Source: Clostridia bacterium
GTDB taxonomy: Bacteria; Bacillota; Clostridia; Oscillospirales; Acutalibacteraceae
DNA: 64,000 nt
Assembly: GCA_017625435.1 (NCBI GenBank)
Contig: JAGAKX010000011.1
Coordinates: 124,001 to 188,000 of the forward strand
Reading direction: 5' to 3'
Part shown: positions 52,526 through 61,867 of the stretch, piece after piece
Layout: each line of letters opens with the position of its first letter
Position numbering within the stretch: position 1 is the stretch's first letter
The notes under the pieces: generated by a model
What the model was told of the DNA's origin: nothing
The model's input: only the letters and a program-made list of their open reading frames with translations
Database searches by the model: none
Made by a program: the position numbers and the translations under genes

Positions 52526-53800
52526 ATGAGTTCCTATGTTATTGAGGGCGGTACAAGGCTTACGGGTGAATGTACCGTTCAGGGGGCAAAGAACAGTGCC
52601 CTGCCCATACTTGCCGCTTCGCTTATATGCGACGGAACAAGTGTGATTAAAAACTGTCCGCGGCTTCTTGATGTTGAAGCCACCGTAAAAATTCTCGGAC
52701 ATCTCGGTTGTACCGTAAAAAGAGAAGGGAATACCGTATCAGTTACGTCTGATAATGCTTCGGAATATGTTATTCCCGAGAGACTGATGCGTGAGATGCG
52801 TTCATCTGTAATATTTCTCGGTGCAATTCTTGCACGGAACAAAAAGGTTGTCCTTTCAACTCCCGGCGGATGCGATATAGGTCTTCGTCCCATAGACCTT
52901 CATCTTGAGGCTATGAAAAAGCTCGGTGCCGAGGTGCGCGAGGAATACGGAAATATAGAGTGCTCTGCTCCCGAGGGACTTAAAGGTGCATCTGTCACAT
53001 TATCATTTCCCAGTGTCGGTGCCACCGAAAACATTATGGTTGCGGCAAGCACCGCAAAAGGCACCACTACCGTTATAAATGCCGCAAGAGAGCCTGAAAT
53101 CAGCGACCTTGCAGATTTTCTCAATTCCTGCGGTGCAAAAATATCGGGCGCAGGTCAGGGAACAATTGTTATTGAGGGTGTGAAAAGGCTTACGGGTACT
53201 GTTCATACCGTTCTTCCCGACAGAATCGCAGCATCAACATATATGTGTGCGGCGGCAATAACCGGGGGAGAGGTAAAATTCAACAATATTATCCCGGCGC
53301 ACATAGGCCCCGAAATAGAGCTTTTTGAAGAGACCGGCTGCCGTATTTTTACCGACAGCAGAAGCCTTTATCTGAAGGCTCCCGAAAGACTTAAATCTGT
53401 TAAGCTTATAAGGACTATGCCTTATCCGGGCTTTCCCACGGACATCGGCGCTCCCGTTGCCGCGCTCCTTACAAAGGCAAAGGGAACGTCAGTCATCATA
53501 GAAACTATATTCGAAAACCGATTCAGATATGCAGGTGAGCTTATAAGACTCGGTGCAAAAATCAGAGTTGACGGCAGAATGGCAGTAATTGAAGGGGTCA
53601 GCCGTCTTCACGGAGTGGGTGTTCAGGCAACAGACCTCAGAGGCGGAGCAGCACTTATGATTGCCGCTCTTTCGGCTGAGGGTGAATCCCGTATAACTGA
53701 AATACGACATATTGAAAGAGGCTATGAAGGTCCCGAAAAAATACTTTCAGCGCTTTCTGCAAAAATAAAAAGGATTGATGGAGAAGATGGAGAGGAATAA
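52526..53800 (+). CDS. murA: UDP-GlcNAc 1-carboxyvinyltransferase MurA
   Basis: 424 residues. First committed step of peptidoglycan synthesis, and the fosfomycin target. The KNSALPILAAS loop and the PGGCDIGLRPID loop (catalytic Cys in the GGC, near residue 117) are both present, so fosfomycin sensitivity of this copy is expected. The gap before it (52448-52525) is 78 bp with no certain promoter. Gram-positive genomes often have two murA copies; only one lies here. Confidence 0.96.
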   Translation: MSSYVIEGGTRLTGECTVQGAKNSALPILAASLICDGTSVIKNCPRLLDVEATVKILGHLGCTVKREGNTVSVTSDNASEYVIPERLMREMRSSVIFLGAILARNKKVVLSTPGGCDIGLRPIDLHLEAMKKLGAEVREEYGNIECSAPEGLKGASVTLSFPSVGATENIMVAASTAKGTTTVINAAREPEISDLADFLNSCGAKISGAGQGTIVIEGVKRLTGTVHTVLPDRIAASTYMCAAAITGGEVKFNNIIPAHIGPEIELFEETGCRIFTDSRSLYLKAPERLKSVKLIRTMPYPGFPTDIGAPVAALLTKAKGTSVIIETIFENRFRYAGELIRLGAKIRVDGRMAVIEGVSRLHGVGVQATDLRGGAALMIAALSAEGESRITEIRHIERGYEGPEKILSALSAKIKRIDGEDGEE

Positions 53801-54911
53801 TCAGAATCAGGATATTCACGGTGTTAAAAACAGCCGCTTTTCACCTGAAGAGAGGGCAAGAATGTCCCGTGATAATGAAAAATACCGTGCCGCAAGAGAT
53901 CTCCGGGAACAGGAGGAGGTCCTCAGAACCGACCGTCCCGTGTCTTCGGTAAAAAACGGCAGAAAAACAGAAAATGTGAATACGGGCAGAAGCGAAAAAG
54001 CAAAAAATGCCAAAGCTTCTTCCGTCAGAAGTGAAAAGGCTAAAAATGTAAAATCCGCACCTGTAACAAGAAATGAAAGAGTAAAAAACAGCTCAGAAAA
54101 CAGAAAAAAACAGAAGAAGCTTCAGAATAATCTCATAATAATTATGCTACTTGTTGTTGCAGTTGCCGTTATGGGAGCATTTGCCTGCTTTGCAATGACA
54201 ATAAACAGCATCAAGGTTACCGGCAGTGAGAGATATTCGGAAAAAACAGTGCTTACTGCGGCAGAGCTCAGCACGGGCGACAGCATTCTTCTTATGAACC
54301 CTGCTTCTCTTGCTTATAAAATCGAAAGCAAGCTTCCTTATATTGAAACAGCGGAAATTAAGAGAGACTGGCCCGACGGTGTTACGATAGCTCTTACTGA
54401 TGCCGTGCCTTCTCTTGCCGTTGATACGGGTAAGGGCTATGTCCTTATGAACAATTCCTGCAAGGTGCTTGACGATGATGCCGTAGCTATTACGGAATCG
54501 GCACTTATCAAGGGCATAGGTGTTGTCAATGCCGTGCCCGGTGAAACCGCTCAGTTTACGGAGAATGTCAGCACGGAGAGCTTTGTGAAGCTTTGCAAGG
54601 CCTTTGAGGAGTACGGAATCACGGGCATTACCGAATATGACCTTACATCGGTATCAAGCATAAAGGTCATTATTGATTACAGGGTAGAGGTACAGCTGGG
54701 TACACTTGCAGGTGCTCCCGAAAAGCTTGCCTTCTGCAAGGCTGTAATTGACCAGACCATAGCTTCCGATTCAAAGCATCCTATGGTGATCGATGTTACC
54801 GCGGACGGCAAGGCATACGCAAGACGCAAGGATGATAACAACGTAATATTCAATGAGCCTGCTTCCGAGGAAACTACGGCAGAAGAGACTACTGCTGAGG
54901 CTGTGGGTTAA
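53787..54911 (+). CDS. ftsQ: FtsQ/DivIB-type division protein
   Basis: About 374 residues: a long basic, low-complexity cytoplasmic tail (about 1-115, Lys/Arg/Asn-rich), a membrane helix near 120-140 and a POTRA domain (INSIKVTGSERYSEKTVLTAAEL) outside, then the FtsQ beta domain. It ends in a Thr/Glu-rich tail. It connects FtsL and the septal PBP. The start overlaps the end of murA; ATG codons at 53778 and 53787 and a TTG at 53775 are all possible, and 53787 is chosen only tentatively. Confidence 0.85.
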   Translation: MERNNQNQDIHGVKNSRFSPEERARMSRDNEKYRAARDLREQEEVLRTDRPVSSVKNGRKTENVNTGRSEKAKNAKASSVRSEKAKNVKSAPVTRNERVKNSSENRKKQKKLQNNLIIIMLLVVAVAVMGAFACFAMTINSIKVTGSERYSEKTVLTAAELSTGDSILLMNPASLAYKIESKLPYIETAEIKRDWPDGVTIALTDAVPSLAVDTGKGYVLMNNSCKVLDDDAVAITESALIKGIGVVNAVPGETAQFTENVSTESFVKLCKAFEEYGITGITEYDLTSVSSIKVIIDYRVEVQLGTLAGAPEKLAFCKAVIDQTIASDSKHPMVIDVTADGKAYARRKDDNNVIFNEPASEETTAEETTAEAVG

Positions 54912-54960
54912 AAAATAAATCAAAATCTGTAACTCATTGTAATATTTTTTTATTTTTTTC

Positions 54961-54989
54961 TTGAATTTTAATAATATGTATGATATGAT
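54961..54989 (+). promoter_or_regulatory. Promoter upstream of ftsZ
   Basis: TTGAAT (54961-54966) and TATGAT (54984-54989), 17-bp spacer, about 40 bp before the ftsZ ATG, so ftsZ may be transcribed separately from the dcw operon. Confidence 0.65.
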
Positions 54990-55030
54990 AAAAAATGATT
55001 AGTTGTAAAATAGTATTGGAGGATATAAAT

Positions 55031-56125
55031 ATGGGTTTCGAAATGTCAAACGAATATGATCTTGTCACTCAGATTAAGGTCGTAGGTGTCGGCGGAGGCG
55101 GCGGAAACGCTGTTAACCGCATGGTTGAATCAAATGTTCAGGGCGTTGAATTCATCGCCGTTAACACAGATAAGCAGGTTCTCATTAATTCAAAGGCTAC
55201 AACAAAGATTCAGATAGGCGAAAAGGTTACCTCCGGTCAGGGCGCAGGCGCAAAGCCCGAGGTAGGCAAGAAGGCTGCTGAAGAAAGCCTTGAATCAATC
55301 AATGAAGTTCTTGCAGGTACCGATATGGTATTCATTACTGCAGGTATGGGCGGCGGAACAGGTACAGGTGCTGCTCCCGTTATCGCACAGCTTGCAAAGG
55401 ATAAGGGTATCCTTACCGTCGGTATTGTAACCAAGCCCTTCGAGTTTGAAGGCAGACGCCGTATGACTCAGGCAGAGGCAGGTATTGCTGAGCTTGCACA
55501 GCACGTTGACAGCCTTATCGTTATTCCTAACGAAAGACTCAAGCTCGTTTCCGATCAGAAGATTACATTCCTCAATGCATTCTCGGTTGCTGATGATGTT
55601 CTCCGTCAGGGTGTTAAGAGCATTGCAGAGCTTATTAAGGTTCCCGGTATCATCAACCTTGACTTTGCTGACGTTACCTCTGTTATGAAGGATGCCGGTC
55701 ACGCACATATGGGTGTGGGCAGAGCAAGCGGTAAGGATAAGGCAGAAAAGGCAGCAACAGATGCTATTTCCAGCCCCCTTCTTGAAACAACAATTCAGGG
55801 TGCAAAGGGCGTTATTATTCTTATTTCCGCATGTACAGACATCACTCTTGATGATGTTGATGTTGCCGCTACAATTGTTAAGGATGCAGCTGACATTGAT
55901 GCAAACATTATCTTCGGTGCTTCCGTTGATCCCTCTCTTGATGATGAGATGATCGTTACTGTTATTGCTACAGGCTTCGGCAAGGACGGCAATGTCAATA
56001 CACCTCCCGCAACAGAAGCAAAGAAGGCTGAAGAGCCCGTTGAGAAGGCTCCCGAGGCTGATTCATCCAACGGCGTTGACGAAAGCCTTATGGACATCTT
56101 CAACATCTTCAAGAATAAGGATTGA
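55031..56125 (+). CDS. ftsZ: Cell division GTPase FtsZ
   Basis: 364 residues; tubulin-like GTPase that forms the division ring. [13 protein letters not shown] at the N-terminus, the tubulin signature [10 protein letters not shown] (about 98) and the NLDFADV T7-loop region are complete. The C-terminal linker is short and acidic, and the last residues ([13 protein letters not shown]) differ from the usual IPxFLR peptide that binds FtsA, SepF and ZapA partners. A longer frame to 54995 is rejected: TTGGAGGAT fixes the ATG at 55031. ftsA is absent from the cluster. Confidence 0.96.
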   Translation: MGFEMSNEYDLVTQIKVVGVGGGGGNAVNRMVESNVQGVEFIAVNTDKQVLINSKATTKIQIGEKVTSGQGAGAKPEVGKKAAEESLESINEVLAGTDMVFITAGMGGGTGTGAAPVIAQLAKDKGILTVGIVTKPFEFEGRRRMTQAEAGIAELAQHVDSLIVIPNERLKLVSDQKITFLNAFSVADDVLRQGVKSIAELIKVPGIINLDFADVTSVMKDAGHAHMGVGRASGKDKAEKAATDAISSPLLETTIQGAKGVIILISACTDITLDDVDVAATIVKDAADIDANIIFGASVDPSLDDEMIVTVIATGFGKDGNVNTPPATEAKKAEEPVEKAPEADSSNGVDESLMDIFNIFKNKD

Positions 56126-56166
56126 TAGCTGTCTCTGAAAAAGCTTTCCGGAAACTTGAATCAATC

Positions 56167-56186
56167 AGGGGCGTGTGTGCGCCCCT
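56167..56186 (+). terminator. Terminator after ftsZ
   Basis: AGGGGCG (56167-56173) and CGCCCCT (56180-56186) form a 7-bp stem with a TGTGTG loop, followed by TGTTTCCTTTTT. Confidence 0.8.
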
Positions 56187-56226
56187 TGTTTCCTTTTTAG
56201 GATAGACATACGAAAGGACATTATTT

Positions 56227-57666
56227 ATGGCAGAAAACAAGAAAATGGTCGAGGCCATTACCTCTATGGAGGAAGACTTCGGCAAATGGTATACAGACGT
56301 TGTAAAAAAAGCGGACCTTATTGACTATTCAAGCGTTAAGGGCTGTATGATAATCCGTCCCTACGGATATGCTATATGGGAGCTTCTCCAGAAGCAGATG
56401 GATGAGCGCTTCAAGGCTACAGGCCACGAAAATATTTATATGCCCCTTTTCATTCCCGAATCTCTTCTTCAGAAGGAAAAGGATCACGTTGAGGGCTTTG
56501 CTCCCGAGGTTGCCTGGGTAACTCACGGCGGCAGCGAGCCTCTTCAGGAGCGTCTTTGTGTAAGACCTACCTCCGAAACTCTTTTCTGTGAGCATTATGC
56601 AAATGTTGTTCAGTCCTACAGAGACCTTCCCAAGCTTTATAATCAGTGGTGTAATGTTGTGCGTTGGGAGAAAACCACAAGACCCTTCCTTCGTTCAAGA
56701 GAATTCCTCTGGCAGGAGGGCCACACCGTACACGCAACAGCAGAGGAGGCTATTGAAGAGACAGAGCGTATGCTTAACCTCTATGCAGACTTCTGCAAGG
56801 ATGTTCTCAATATGCCTGTTATAAAGGGCAGAAAGACCGAAAGTGACAAGTTTGCAGGTGCAGAAGCAACCTATGCTATTGAAGCACTTATGCACGACGG
56901 TAAGGCTCTTCAGGCAGGTACTTCCCACTACTTCGGTGACGGCTTTGCAAGAGCCTTCAATATGACTTACACAGACAAGGAAAACAAGCAGCAGTATGTT
57001 CATCAGACATCCTGGGGCACAACAACGAGACTTATCGGTGCTGTTATTATGTCACACGGTGACAATAACGGTCTTGTTCTTCCTCCTAAGGTTGCTCCCA
57101 CTCAGGTTGTTATTATTCCTATTGCCGCTCACAAGCCCGGTGTTAAGGAAAAGGCAGAAGAATTAAGACAGAGGCTGTCTTCTGCTTTCAGAGTAAAGTG
57201 CGACAACTCAGACAATTCCGCAGGCTGGAAATTTGCGGAATATGAAATGAAGGGTGTACCTCTTCGTCTTGAAATCGGTCCCAAGGATATTGAAAACAAT
57301 CAGTGCGTGCTTGTGCGCCGTGATAACAGAGAAAAGTATTTCGTTTCTCTTGATAACCTTGAGGAAGAAATTGCAAAGCTTCTCGAAGAGCTCGGTACCG
57401 CTCTTTACAACAAGGCTCTTGCCAATATTGAAAAGAAGACATACAGATGTACTTCAATTGATGAAATCAAGGATGCACTTGCTGCAAACGGCGACGGCTT
57501 TGTAAAGGCTATGTGGTGCGGCGAAGAAGAGTGCGAGGATAAGGTCAAGGAGCTTACGGGTGTCGGCTCAAGATGTATCCCCTTCGAGCAGGAGCATCTC
57601 TCCGATACTTGTGTATGCTGCGGCAAGAAGGCAGTCAATATGGTTGTCTGGGGTAACGCATATTAA
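56227..57666 (+). CDS. proS: Prolyl-tRNA synthetase, short archaeal/eukaryal-like type
   Basis: 479 residues, class II aminoacyl-tRNA synthetase. It lacks the insertion editing domain of the long bacterial ProRS and ends with the zinc-type C-terminal module (CVCCGKKA then WGNAY), which marks the archaeal/eukaryal-like type found in some Firmicutes. Motif 2 ([26 protein letters not shown]) and motif 3 ([10 protein letters not shown] region) are clear. Many clostridia carry both types, so a long ProRS may exist elsewhere. No T-box fits in the 100-bp upstream gap. Confidence 0.95.
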   Translation: MAENKKMVEAITSMEEDFGKWYTDVVKKADLIDYSSVKGCMIIRPYGYAIWELLQKQMDERFKATGHENIYMPLFIPESLLQKEKDHVEGFAPEVAWVTHGGSEPLQERLCVRPTSETLFCEHYANVVQSYRDLPKLYNQWCNVVRWEKTTRPFLRSREFLWQEGHTVHATAEEAIEETERMLNLYADFCKDVLNMPVIKGRKTESDKFAGAEATYAIEALMHDGKALQAGTSHYFGDGFARAFNMTYTDKENKQQYVHQTSWGTTTRLIGAVIMSHGDNNGLVLPPKVAPTQVVIIPIAAHKPGVKEKAEELRQRLSSAFRVKCDNSDNSAGWKFAEYEMKGVPLRLEIGPKDIENNQCVLVRRDNREKYFVSLDNLEEEIAKLLEELGTALYNKALANIEKKTYRCTSIDEIKDALAANGDGFVKAMWCGEEECEDKVKELTGVGSRCIPFEQEHLSDTCVCCGKKAVNMVVWGNAY

Positions 57667-57685
57667 TTAAATAAACAATTTTTTG

Positions 57686-57719
57686 CAGACATAAAACTGA
57701 CATTTCAGCTTTATGTCTG
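57686..57719 (+). terminator. Terminator after proS
   Basis: CAGACATAAA (57686-57695) and TTTATGTCTG (57710-57719) with a further CTGA/TCAG inner stem, followed by TTTTTTCTTTTT. Confidence 0.88.
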
Positions 57720-57847
57720 TTTTTTCTTTTTAAACAAAAATCCGGAATTCGAAGGACTGTGAGAATAGCTTAAGTCAAAAGGTTATCTGTATCGAAATTT
57801 GTCATAAAAAGAAAATGGAAAAATATGGTAAAAATATCATAAAATGC

Positions 57848-57876
57848 TTGAAAAATCATAATTGATGTGTTAATAT
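57848..57876 (+). promoter_or_regulatory. Promoter of the spo0A-like gene
   Basis: TTGAAA (57848-57853) and TAATAT (57871-57876), 17-bp spacer. A small hairpin AATAAC/GTTATT (57895-57915) lies in the leader. I found no clear 0A box (TGTCGAA) in the 57720-57945 gap, which holds no gene. Confidence 0.6.
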
Positions 57877-57945
57877 ATGGAAGAAATAGGAAAAAATAAC
57901 ATTTTTCAGGTTATTATTCCGTAAAAATGAAAGGAAATGTGTATA

Positions 57946-58719
57946 ATGAAACAGAAAAAAGTATTGATTGCAGAGGAAAACGGAGAATTTCTCAAAAGTA
58001 TGCTGTCAGCTCTCAGAGGTCTTGGCTTTGATTGTATAAGCATTCCGAAAAACGGCGAAGAAACCGTTCAGGCAATTGAAAAGTACAGTCCCGATATTGT
58101 TATTATGGAAGCGTTTATGGCAAGATTTGATGCACTTGCGGTGTTGAAGCTTGTTTCAAATATGAAGCTTTCCGTAAAGCCCTACATAGCTGTACTTTCC
58201 AATGCAGATAATTCCGGCTTTGAGCAGCAGCTTATGGCGAACGGTGCGGATTATTATTTCATCAAGCCTGTGGACGTTAATGTTCTCTGTGAAAGAATTG
58301 CAGAGCTTACGGGATGGGACAGCAAGGGCAGTAATGTCATAAAAATGAAATCCTCCCGTGAGCCGGATCTTGAAATTACCGTTTCGGAAATTATGCACGA
58401 GCTTGGTGTTCCCGCACACATTAAGGGTTATCAGTATCTTCGCGACGCAATTATTCTTTCCGTGAATACTCCTGAAATGATGAACTCCGTGACCAAAGTG
58501 CTTTATCCCACAGTTGCAAAGCATTTCAGTACAACCTCTTCAAGAGTTGAAAGAGCAATACGCCACGCTATTGAGGTTGCCTGGGACAGGGGAGATATTG
58601 ATGTCCTCAGTGCATATTTCGGCTATACCATTCAGAATTCGAGAGGTAAGCCTACCAACTCGGAATTTATCGCAATGATTGCCGATAAGCTCCGTCTCAA
58701 GCTCAAGAAAATATCATAA
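57946..58719 (+). CDS. spo0A: Spo0A-like response regulator with Glu at the phosphoacceptor site
   Basis: 257 residues (B. subtilis Spo0A has 267). The C-terminal effector domain is nearly canonical: SEIMHELGVPAHIKGYQYL, SSRVERAIRHAIEVAW and GKPTNSEFIAMIADKL. In the receiver, residues equal to Asp10, Asp11 and Asp56 of B. subtilis are Glu10, Glu11 and Glu55; the Thr is Ser85, while Lys107 is kept. Without the Asp the usual phosphoryl transfer is not expected; Glu may mimic phosphorylation and give constant activity. The ATG at 57946 has AAAGGA nine bases before it; the ATG at 57937 is too close. Its role may be in sporulation or in other development. Confidence 0.93.
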   Translation: MKQKKVLIAEENGEFLKSMLSALRGLGFDCISIPKNGEETVQAIEKYSPDIVIMEAFMARFDALAVLKLVSNMKLSVKPYIAVLSNADNSGFEQQLMANGADYYFIKPVDVNVLCERIAELTGWDSKGSNVIKMKSSREPDLEITVSEIMHELGVPAHIKGYQYLRDAIILSVNTPEMMNSVTKVLYPTVAKHFSTTSSRVERAIRHAIEVAWDRGDIDVLSAYFGYTIQNSRGKPTNSEFIAMIADKLRLKLKKIS

Positions 58720-58728
58720 ATAAGAAAC

Positions 58729-58754
58729 AGGAGTTGTAAAAAATTACAGCTCCT
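58729..58754 (+). terminator. Terminator after spo0A
   Basis: AGGAGTTGTAA (58729-58739) pairs with TTACAGCTCCT (58744-58754), one G-T pair, followed by TATTTTTTT. Confidence 0.85.
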
Positions 58755-58811
58755 TATTTTTTTCAATTGACATTAAAATTCTTCGTTGTTAAAATAACTG
58801 AGGTGATTAAG

Positions 58812-59489
58812 ATGAATATAACCGAACAGCTGTTTTCTCTGCAGGATAAGAAATACCGTGAATTTCACAGCCGTCTTATGCCGAATATTGACCCTGAAAG
58901 AATAATCGGAATACGTATTCCCGAATTAAGGAAGCTTGCAAAGGAGCTTGTAAATAACGGGGAAGCAGAGGCTTTTATAAAAAATCTTCCCCATTATTAC
59001 TATGAAGAAAATAATCTTCACGCATTTATAATTGAGCAGATTAAGGATTATGATTTACTGATAACAGAGCTTGACCGTTTTCTGCCATTTGTGGATAACT
59101 GGGCAACCTGTGACAGTCTGCGCCCGAAAGCTTTCAAGAATAATAGTGACAGGCTTATTACCGATGCTTTCAGGTGGATGAGCTCATCACAGGAATACAC
59201 AGTCCGCTTCGGTATTGAGGTAATGATGATATATTTTCTTGAAGATAATTTCAGAAAAGATTATCCTGAGAGAATAGCAGGGATTGAAAGTGATAAATAC
59301 TATATCAATATGATGATTGCCTGGTATTTTGCCACGGCTCTCGCAAAGCAATGGGATGCTGTTATCCCTTTTATTGAAAACAGTATGCTCAGTCCGTGGA
59401 TAAATAACAAAACAATACAGAAGGCGGCAGAGAGCTTCCGTATAACAACGGAGCAGAAAAAATATCTGAAAGCATTCAAAAGATTATAA
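58812..59489 (+). CDS. DNA alkylation repair protein, AlkD-like
   Basis: 225 residues of HEAT-like helical repeats as in AlkD, a DNA glycosylase that removes cationic alkylated bases. Conserved blocks: RIPELRKLAKEL (about 35), the Trp-containing VDNWATCDSLRPKAF with its Asp (about 98-112), and VRFGIEVMMIYFLEDNF. A frame from 58767 extends before the ribosome site GAGGTGAT; the ATG at 58812 is preferred. Monocistronic, and followed by uvrB, so the two repair genes are neighbours. Confidence 0.85.
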   Translation: MNITEQLFSLQDKKYREFHSRLMPNIDPERIIGIRIPELRKLAKELVNNGEAEAFIKNLPHYYYEENNLHAFIIEQIKDYDLLITELDRFLPFVDNWATCDSLRPKAFKNNSDRLITDAFRWMSSSQEYTVRFGIEVMMIYFLEDNFRKDYPERIAGIESDKYYINMMIAWYFATALAKQWDAVIPFIENSMLSPWINNKTIQKAAESFRITTEQKKYLKAFKRL

Positions 59490-59510
59490 GAACATTTGTT
59501 CATTTTAATG

Positions 59511-59539
59511 TTTACTTTTATAAAAAAATGTAGTATAAT
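59511..59539 (+). promoter_or_regulatory. Promoter of uvrB
   Basis: TTTACT (59511-59516) and TATAAT (59534-59539), 17-bp spacer. I see no LexA box (GAAC-N4-GTTC) nearby. Confidence 0.65.
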
Positions 59540-59568
59540 AAAGTGAAATATTTTTTTACGGAGTTTTT

Positions 59569-61530
59569 ATGGAAAAATTCAAGTTAGTATCAGAATATAA
59601 GCCGATGGGTGACCAGCCTCAGGCTATAAAAGAGCTTGTTGACGGTATCAACAAGGGTTATAATGAGCAGACCCTTTTAGGTGTTACGGGCTCGGGCAAA
59701 ACCTTTACTATGGCGAATATTATTGCAGAGGTTAACCGTCCGACTCTGGTGCTTGCCCATAATAAGACCCTTGCTGCACAGCTGTGTACTGAATTCCGCG
59801 AATTTTTCCCCGAAAATGCAGTTGAATATTTCGTGTCCTACTATGACTACTATCAGCCTGAAGCCTATATTGCTTCGACCGATACCTATATTGAAAAGGA
59901 TTCTGCAATTAATGATGAGATTGACCGTCTGCGTCACTCCGCAACCTCAGCACTTTCAGAAAGAAGAGACGTAATAATAGTCGCAAGTGTGTCCTGTATA
60001 TATTCCCTCGGCAACCCTATTGACTACAAAAATATGGTTATTTCCCTTCGCACGGGTATGGAAAAAAACAGAGACGAGCTTCTGGAAAAGCTTGTTGATA
60101 TCCAGTATGAGAGAAACGATATTAATTTTGTCCGTAACAAGTTCCGTGTAAAGGGCGATGTTGTTGATATTTTTCCCGTATACAACAAGGAGAATGCAAT
60201 CCGTATTGAGTTTTTCGGGGATGAAATTGACAGAATCTGCGAAATAAATCCTCTTACGGGTGAAGTAAAAAATACCGTTTCCCACGTGGCAATTTACCCT
60301 GCATCCCATTACGTTGTATCTCCCGAAAAGATACAGAAGGCAGTAGACGAAATAATTGCAGAAATGGAAGAGAGGGAAGCCTGGTTCAAGGCTCACGGAA
60401 AGCTTATTGAGGCTCAGCGTATAAGAGAGCGTACCGAGTATGATATGGAAATGCTCCTTGAAACGGGCTTCTGTAAGGGAATTGAAAATTATTCCAGAAT
60501 TATGGCGGAAAGAGAGCCGGGCTCAGCACCATTTACACTACTCGACTTCTTTCCCGATGATTATATTCTTTTTGTTGACGAATCCCACGTAACGCTTCCT
60601 CAGGTAAGAGGAATGTTCGGCGGTGACAAGTCAAGAAAGGACAGCCTTATTGAATTCGGATTCCGCCTTCCCTCTGCTTACGATAACCGCCCTCTTACCT
60701 TTAATGAATTCTACGATAAAACAAGACAGAAAATATTTGTAAGTGCAACACCGGGAGACTATGAAAAGAGTCTTAGTGTGCACACGGCAGAACAGATTAT
60801 AAGACCCACGGGACTTCTTGATCCCGAAATTGAGGTTCGTCCCGTTGACGGACAGATTGACGACCTTATAGGTGAAATAAACGAAAGAACCGCCCGAAAG
60901 GAAAGAGTTCTTGTTACCACGCTTACAAAGGCAATGGCTGAAAGCCTTACTGATTATCTGACAGATTACGGTATAAAGGTCCGTTATATGCATTATGATG
61001 TTGATACTATGGAGCGAATGGAGATAATAAGAGACCTGCGTCTCGGTGAGTTTGACGTGCTTGTGGGAATTAACCTTCTCCGTGAAGGTCTTGACCTGCC
61101 CGAGGTTTCTCTCGTCGCCATTCTTGATGCTGATAAGGAAGGCTTTCTCCGTTCCGAAACATCGCTTATACAGACTGTGGGCAGAGCCGCACGAAATGCC
61201 GAAGGTAAGGTTATTATGTATGCTGACACCGTTACAAATTCTATGGAAAGAGCAATAACGGAGACCTACAGACGCCGTGAAAAGCAGCAGAAATATAATG
61301 CCGAAAACGGAATAACCCCCAAGACCATAGTCAAGGGCATAAGAGAAATAATTGAAATTTCCAATACCCACAAGGCAGCAAAGAAGGTGGGCGGTGTAAA
61401 GATGTCAAAGAAGGAAAGAGAGCTTCTTATCAATCAGCTTACCAAGGAAATGAAAGCTGCCGCAAAAATACTTGATTTCGAAAACGCAGCATATCTCAGA
61501 GATAAGATTAAAGCATTACAAGAAGGATAA
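59569..61530 (+). CDS. uvrB: Excinuclease ABC subunit B
   Basis: 653 residues. UvrB takes the damage site from UvrA and positions UvrC for incision. The P-loop [10 protein letters not shown] (about 38-47), the beta-hairpin [11 protein letters not shown] (about 92-102), helicase motif [10 protein letters not shown] and motif [11 protein letters not shown], plus the C-terminal UVR domain ([22 protein letters not shown]), are complete. The ATG at 59569 has ACGGAG before it. uvrA follows on the same strand after the hairpin array. Confidence 0.97.
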   Translation: MEKFKLVSEYKPMGDQPQAIKELVDGINKGYNEQTLLGVTGSGKTFTMANIIAEVNRPTLVLAHNKTLAAQLCTEFREFFPENAVEYFVSYYDYYQPEAYIASTDTYIEKDSAINDEIDRLRHSATSALSERRDVIIVASVSCIYSLGNPIDYKNMVISLRTGMEKNRDELLEKLVDIQYERNDINFVRNKFRVKGDVVDIFPVYNKENAIRIEFFGDEIDRICEINPLTGEVKNTVSHVAIYPASHYVVSPEKIQKAVDEIIAEMEEREAWFKAHGKLIEAQRIRERTEYDMEMLLETGFCKGIENYSRIMAEREPGSAPFTLLDFFPDDYILFVDESHVTLPQVRGMFGGDKSRKDSLIEFGFRLPSAYDNRPLTFNEFYDKTRQKIFVSATPGDYEKSLSVHTAEQIIRPTGLLDPEIEVRPVDGQIDDLIGEINERTARKERVLVTTLTKAMAESLTDYLTDYGIKVRYMHYDVDTMERMEIIRDLRLGEFDVLVGINLLREGLDLPEVSLVAILDADKEGFLRSETSLIQTVGRAARNAEGKVIMYADTVTNSMERAITETYRRREKQQKYNAENGITPKTIVKGIREIIEISNTHKAAKKVGGVKMSKKERELLINQLTKEMKAAAKILDFENAAYLRDKIKALQEG

Positions 61531-61854
61531 ATCATAATTCAGCAGTCAAAGACTGCTGAATTATGATAGTGATATCGACAACTTTGTTGTCGGTGATATC
61601 CGTCTGAGACGGGTGATATTCATTCCTTCGGAATGAGTGATAATTTGCCCTGGGGCAAATGTTTCGGAAGGGCTTCGCCCTTGAATTATATTAATAGAGC
61701 GAAGCGGAACAAGCCGTCAGGCTTCCTGAACTTTTGAGAAGCAAAAATATAACTCGGCAACGCCGAATAAACTCAGCGAAGCACAATATAACTCGCACCA
61801 TCGGTGCGAATATAACTATCATAATTTAGCAGTCAATGACTGCTAAATTATGAT
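61531..61854. repeat. Array of about 10 short hairpins bounded by two 37-bp palindromes
   Basis: Ends: ATCATAATTCAGCAGTC-AAA-complement (61531-61567) and ATCATAATTTAGCAGTC-AAT-complement (61818-61854), two perfect 17-bp stems differing at one stem position (C/T) and in the loop. Inside stand small perfect hairpins, mostly with 3-4 nt loops: CGACAAC (61576-61592), CCGTC (61600-61612), CATTCC (61621-61635), ATTTGCC (61643-61660), AAGGGC (61668-61682), AAGCC (61711-61724), TCGGC (61754-61766), TCGCACC (61793-61809). Two further units at about 61694-61710 and 61774-61785 look decayed. Spacers are GTGATAT-like in the left part and ATATAACTC-like in the right. No ORF, no transposase. Confidence 0.85.
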
Positions 61855-61867
61855 TTACGGAGGATTT

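Noticed and set aside
56126-56226. T-box leader before proS
   Set aside because: Only about 100 bp, no T-box core (TGGN), and the space is taken by the ftsZ terminator.
61531-61854. CRISPR array
   Set aside because: There is no constant direct repeat of 23-40 bp with equal-length unique spacers; the units differ in sequence and are all self-complementary. No cas gene nearby.
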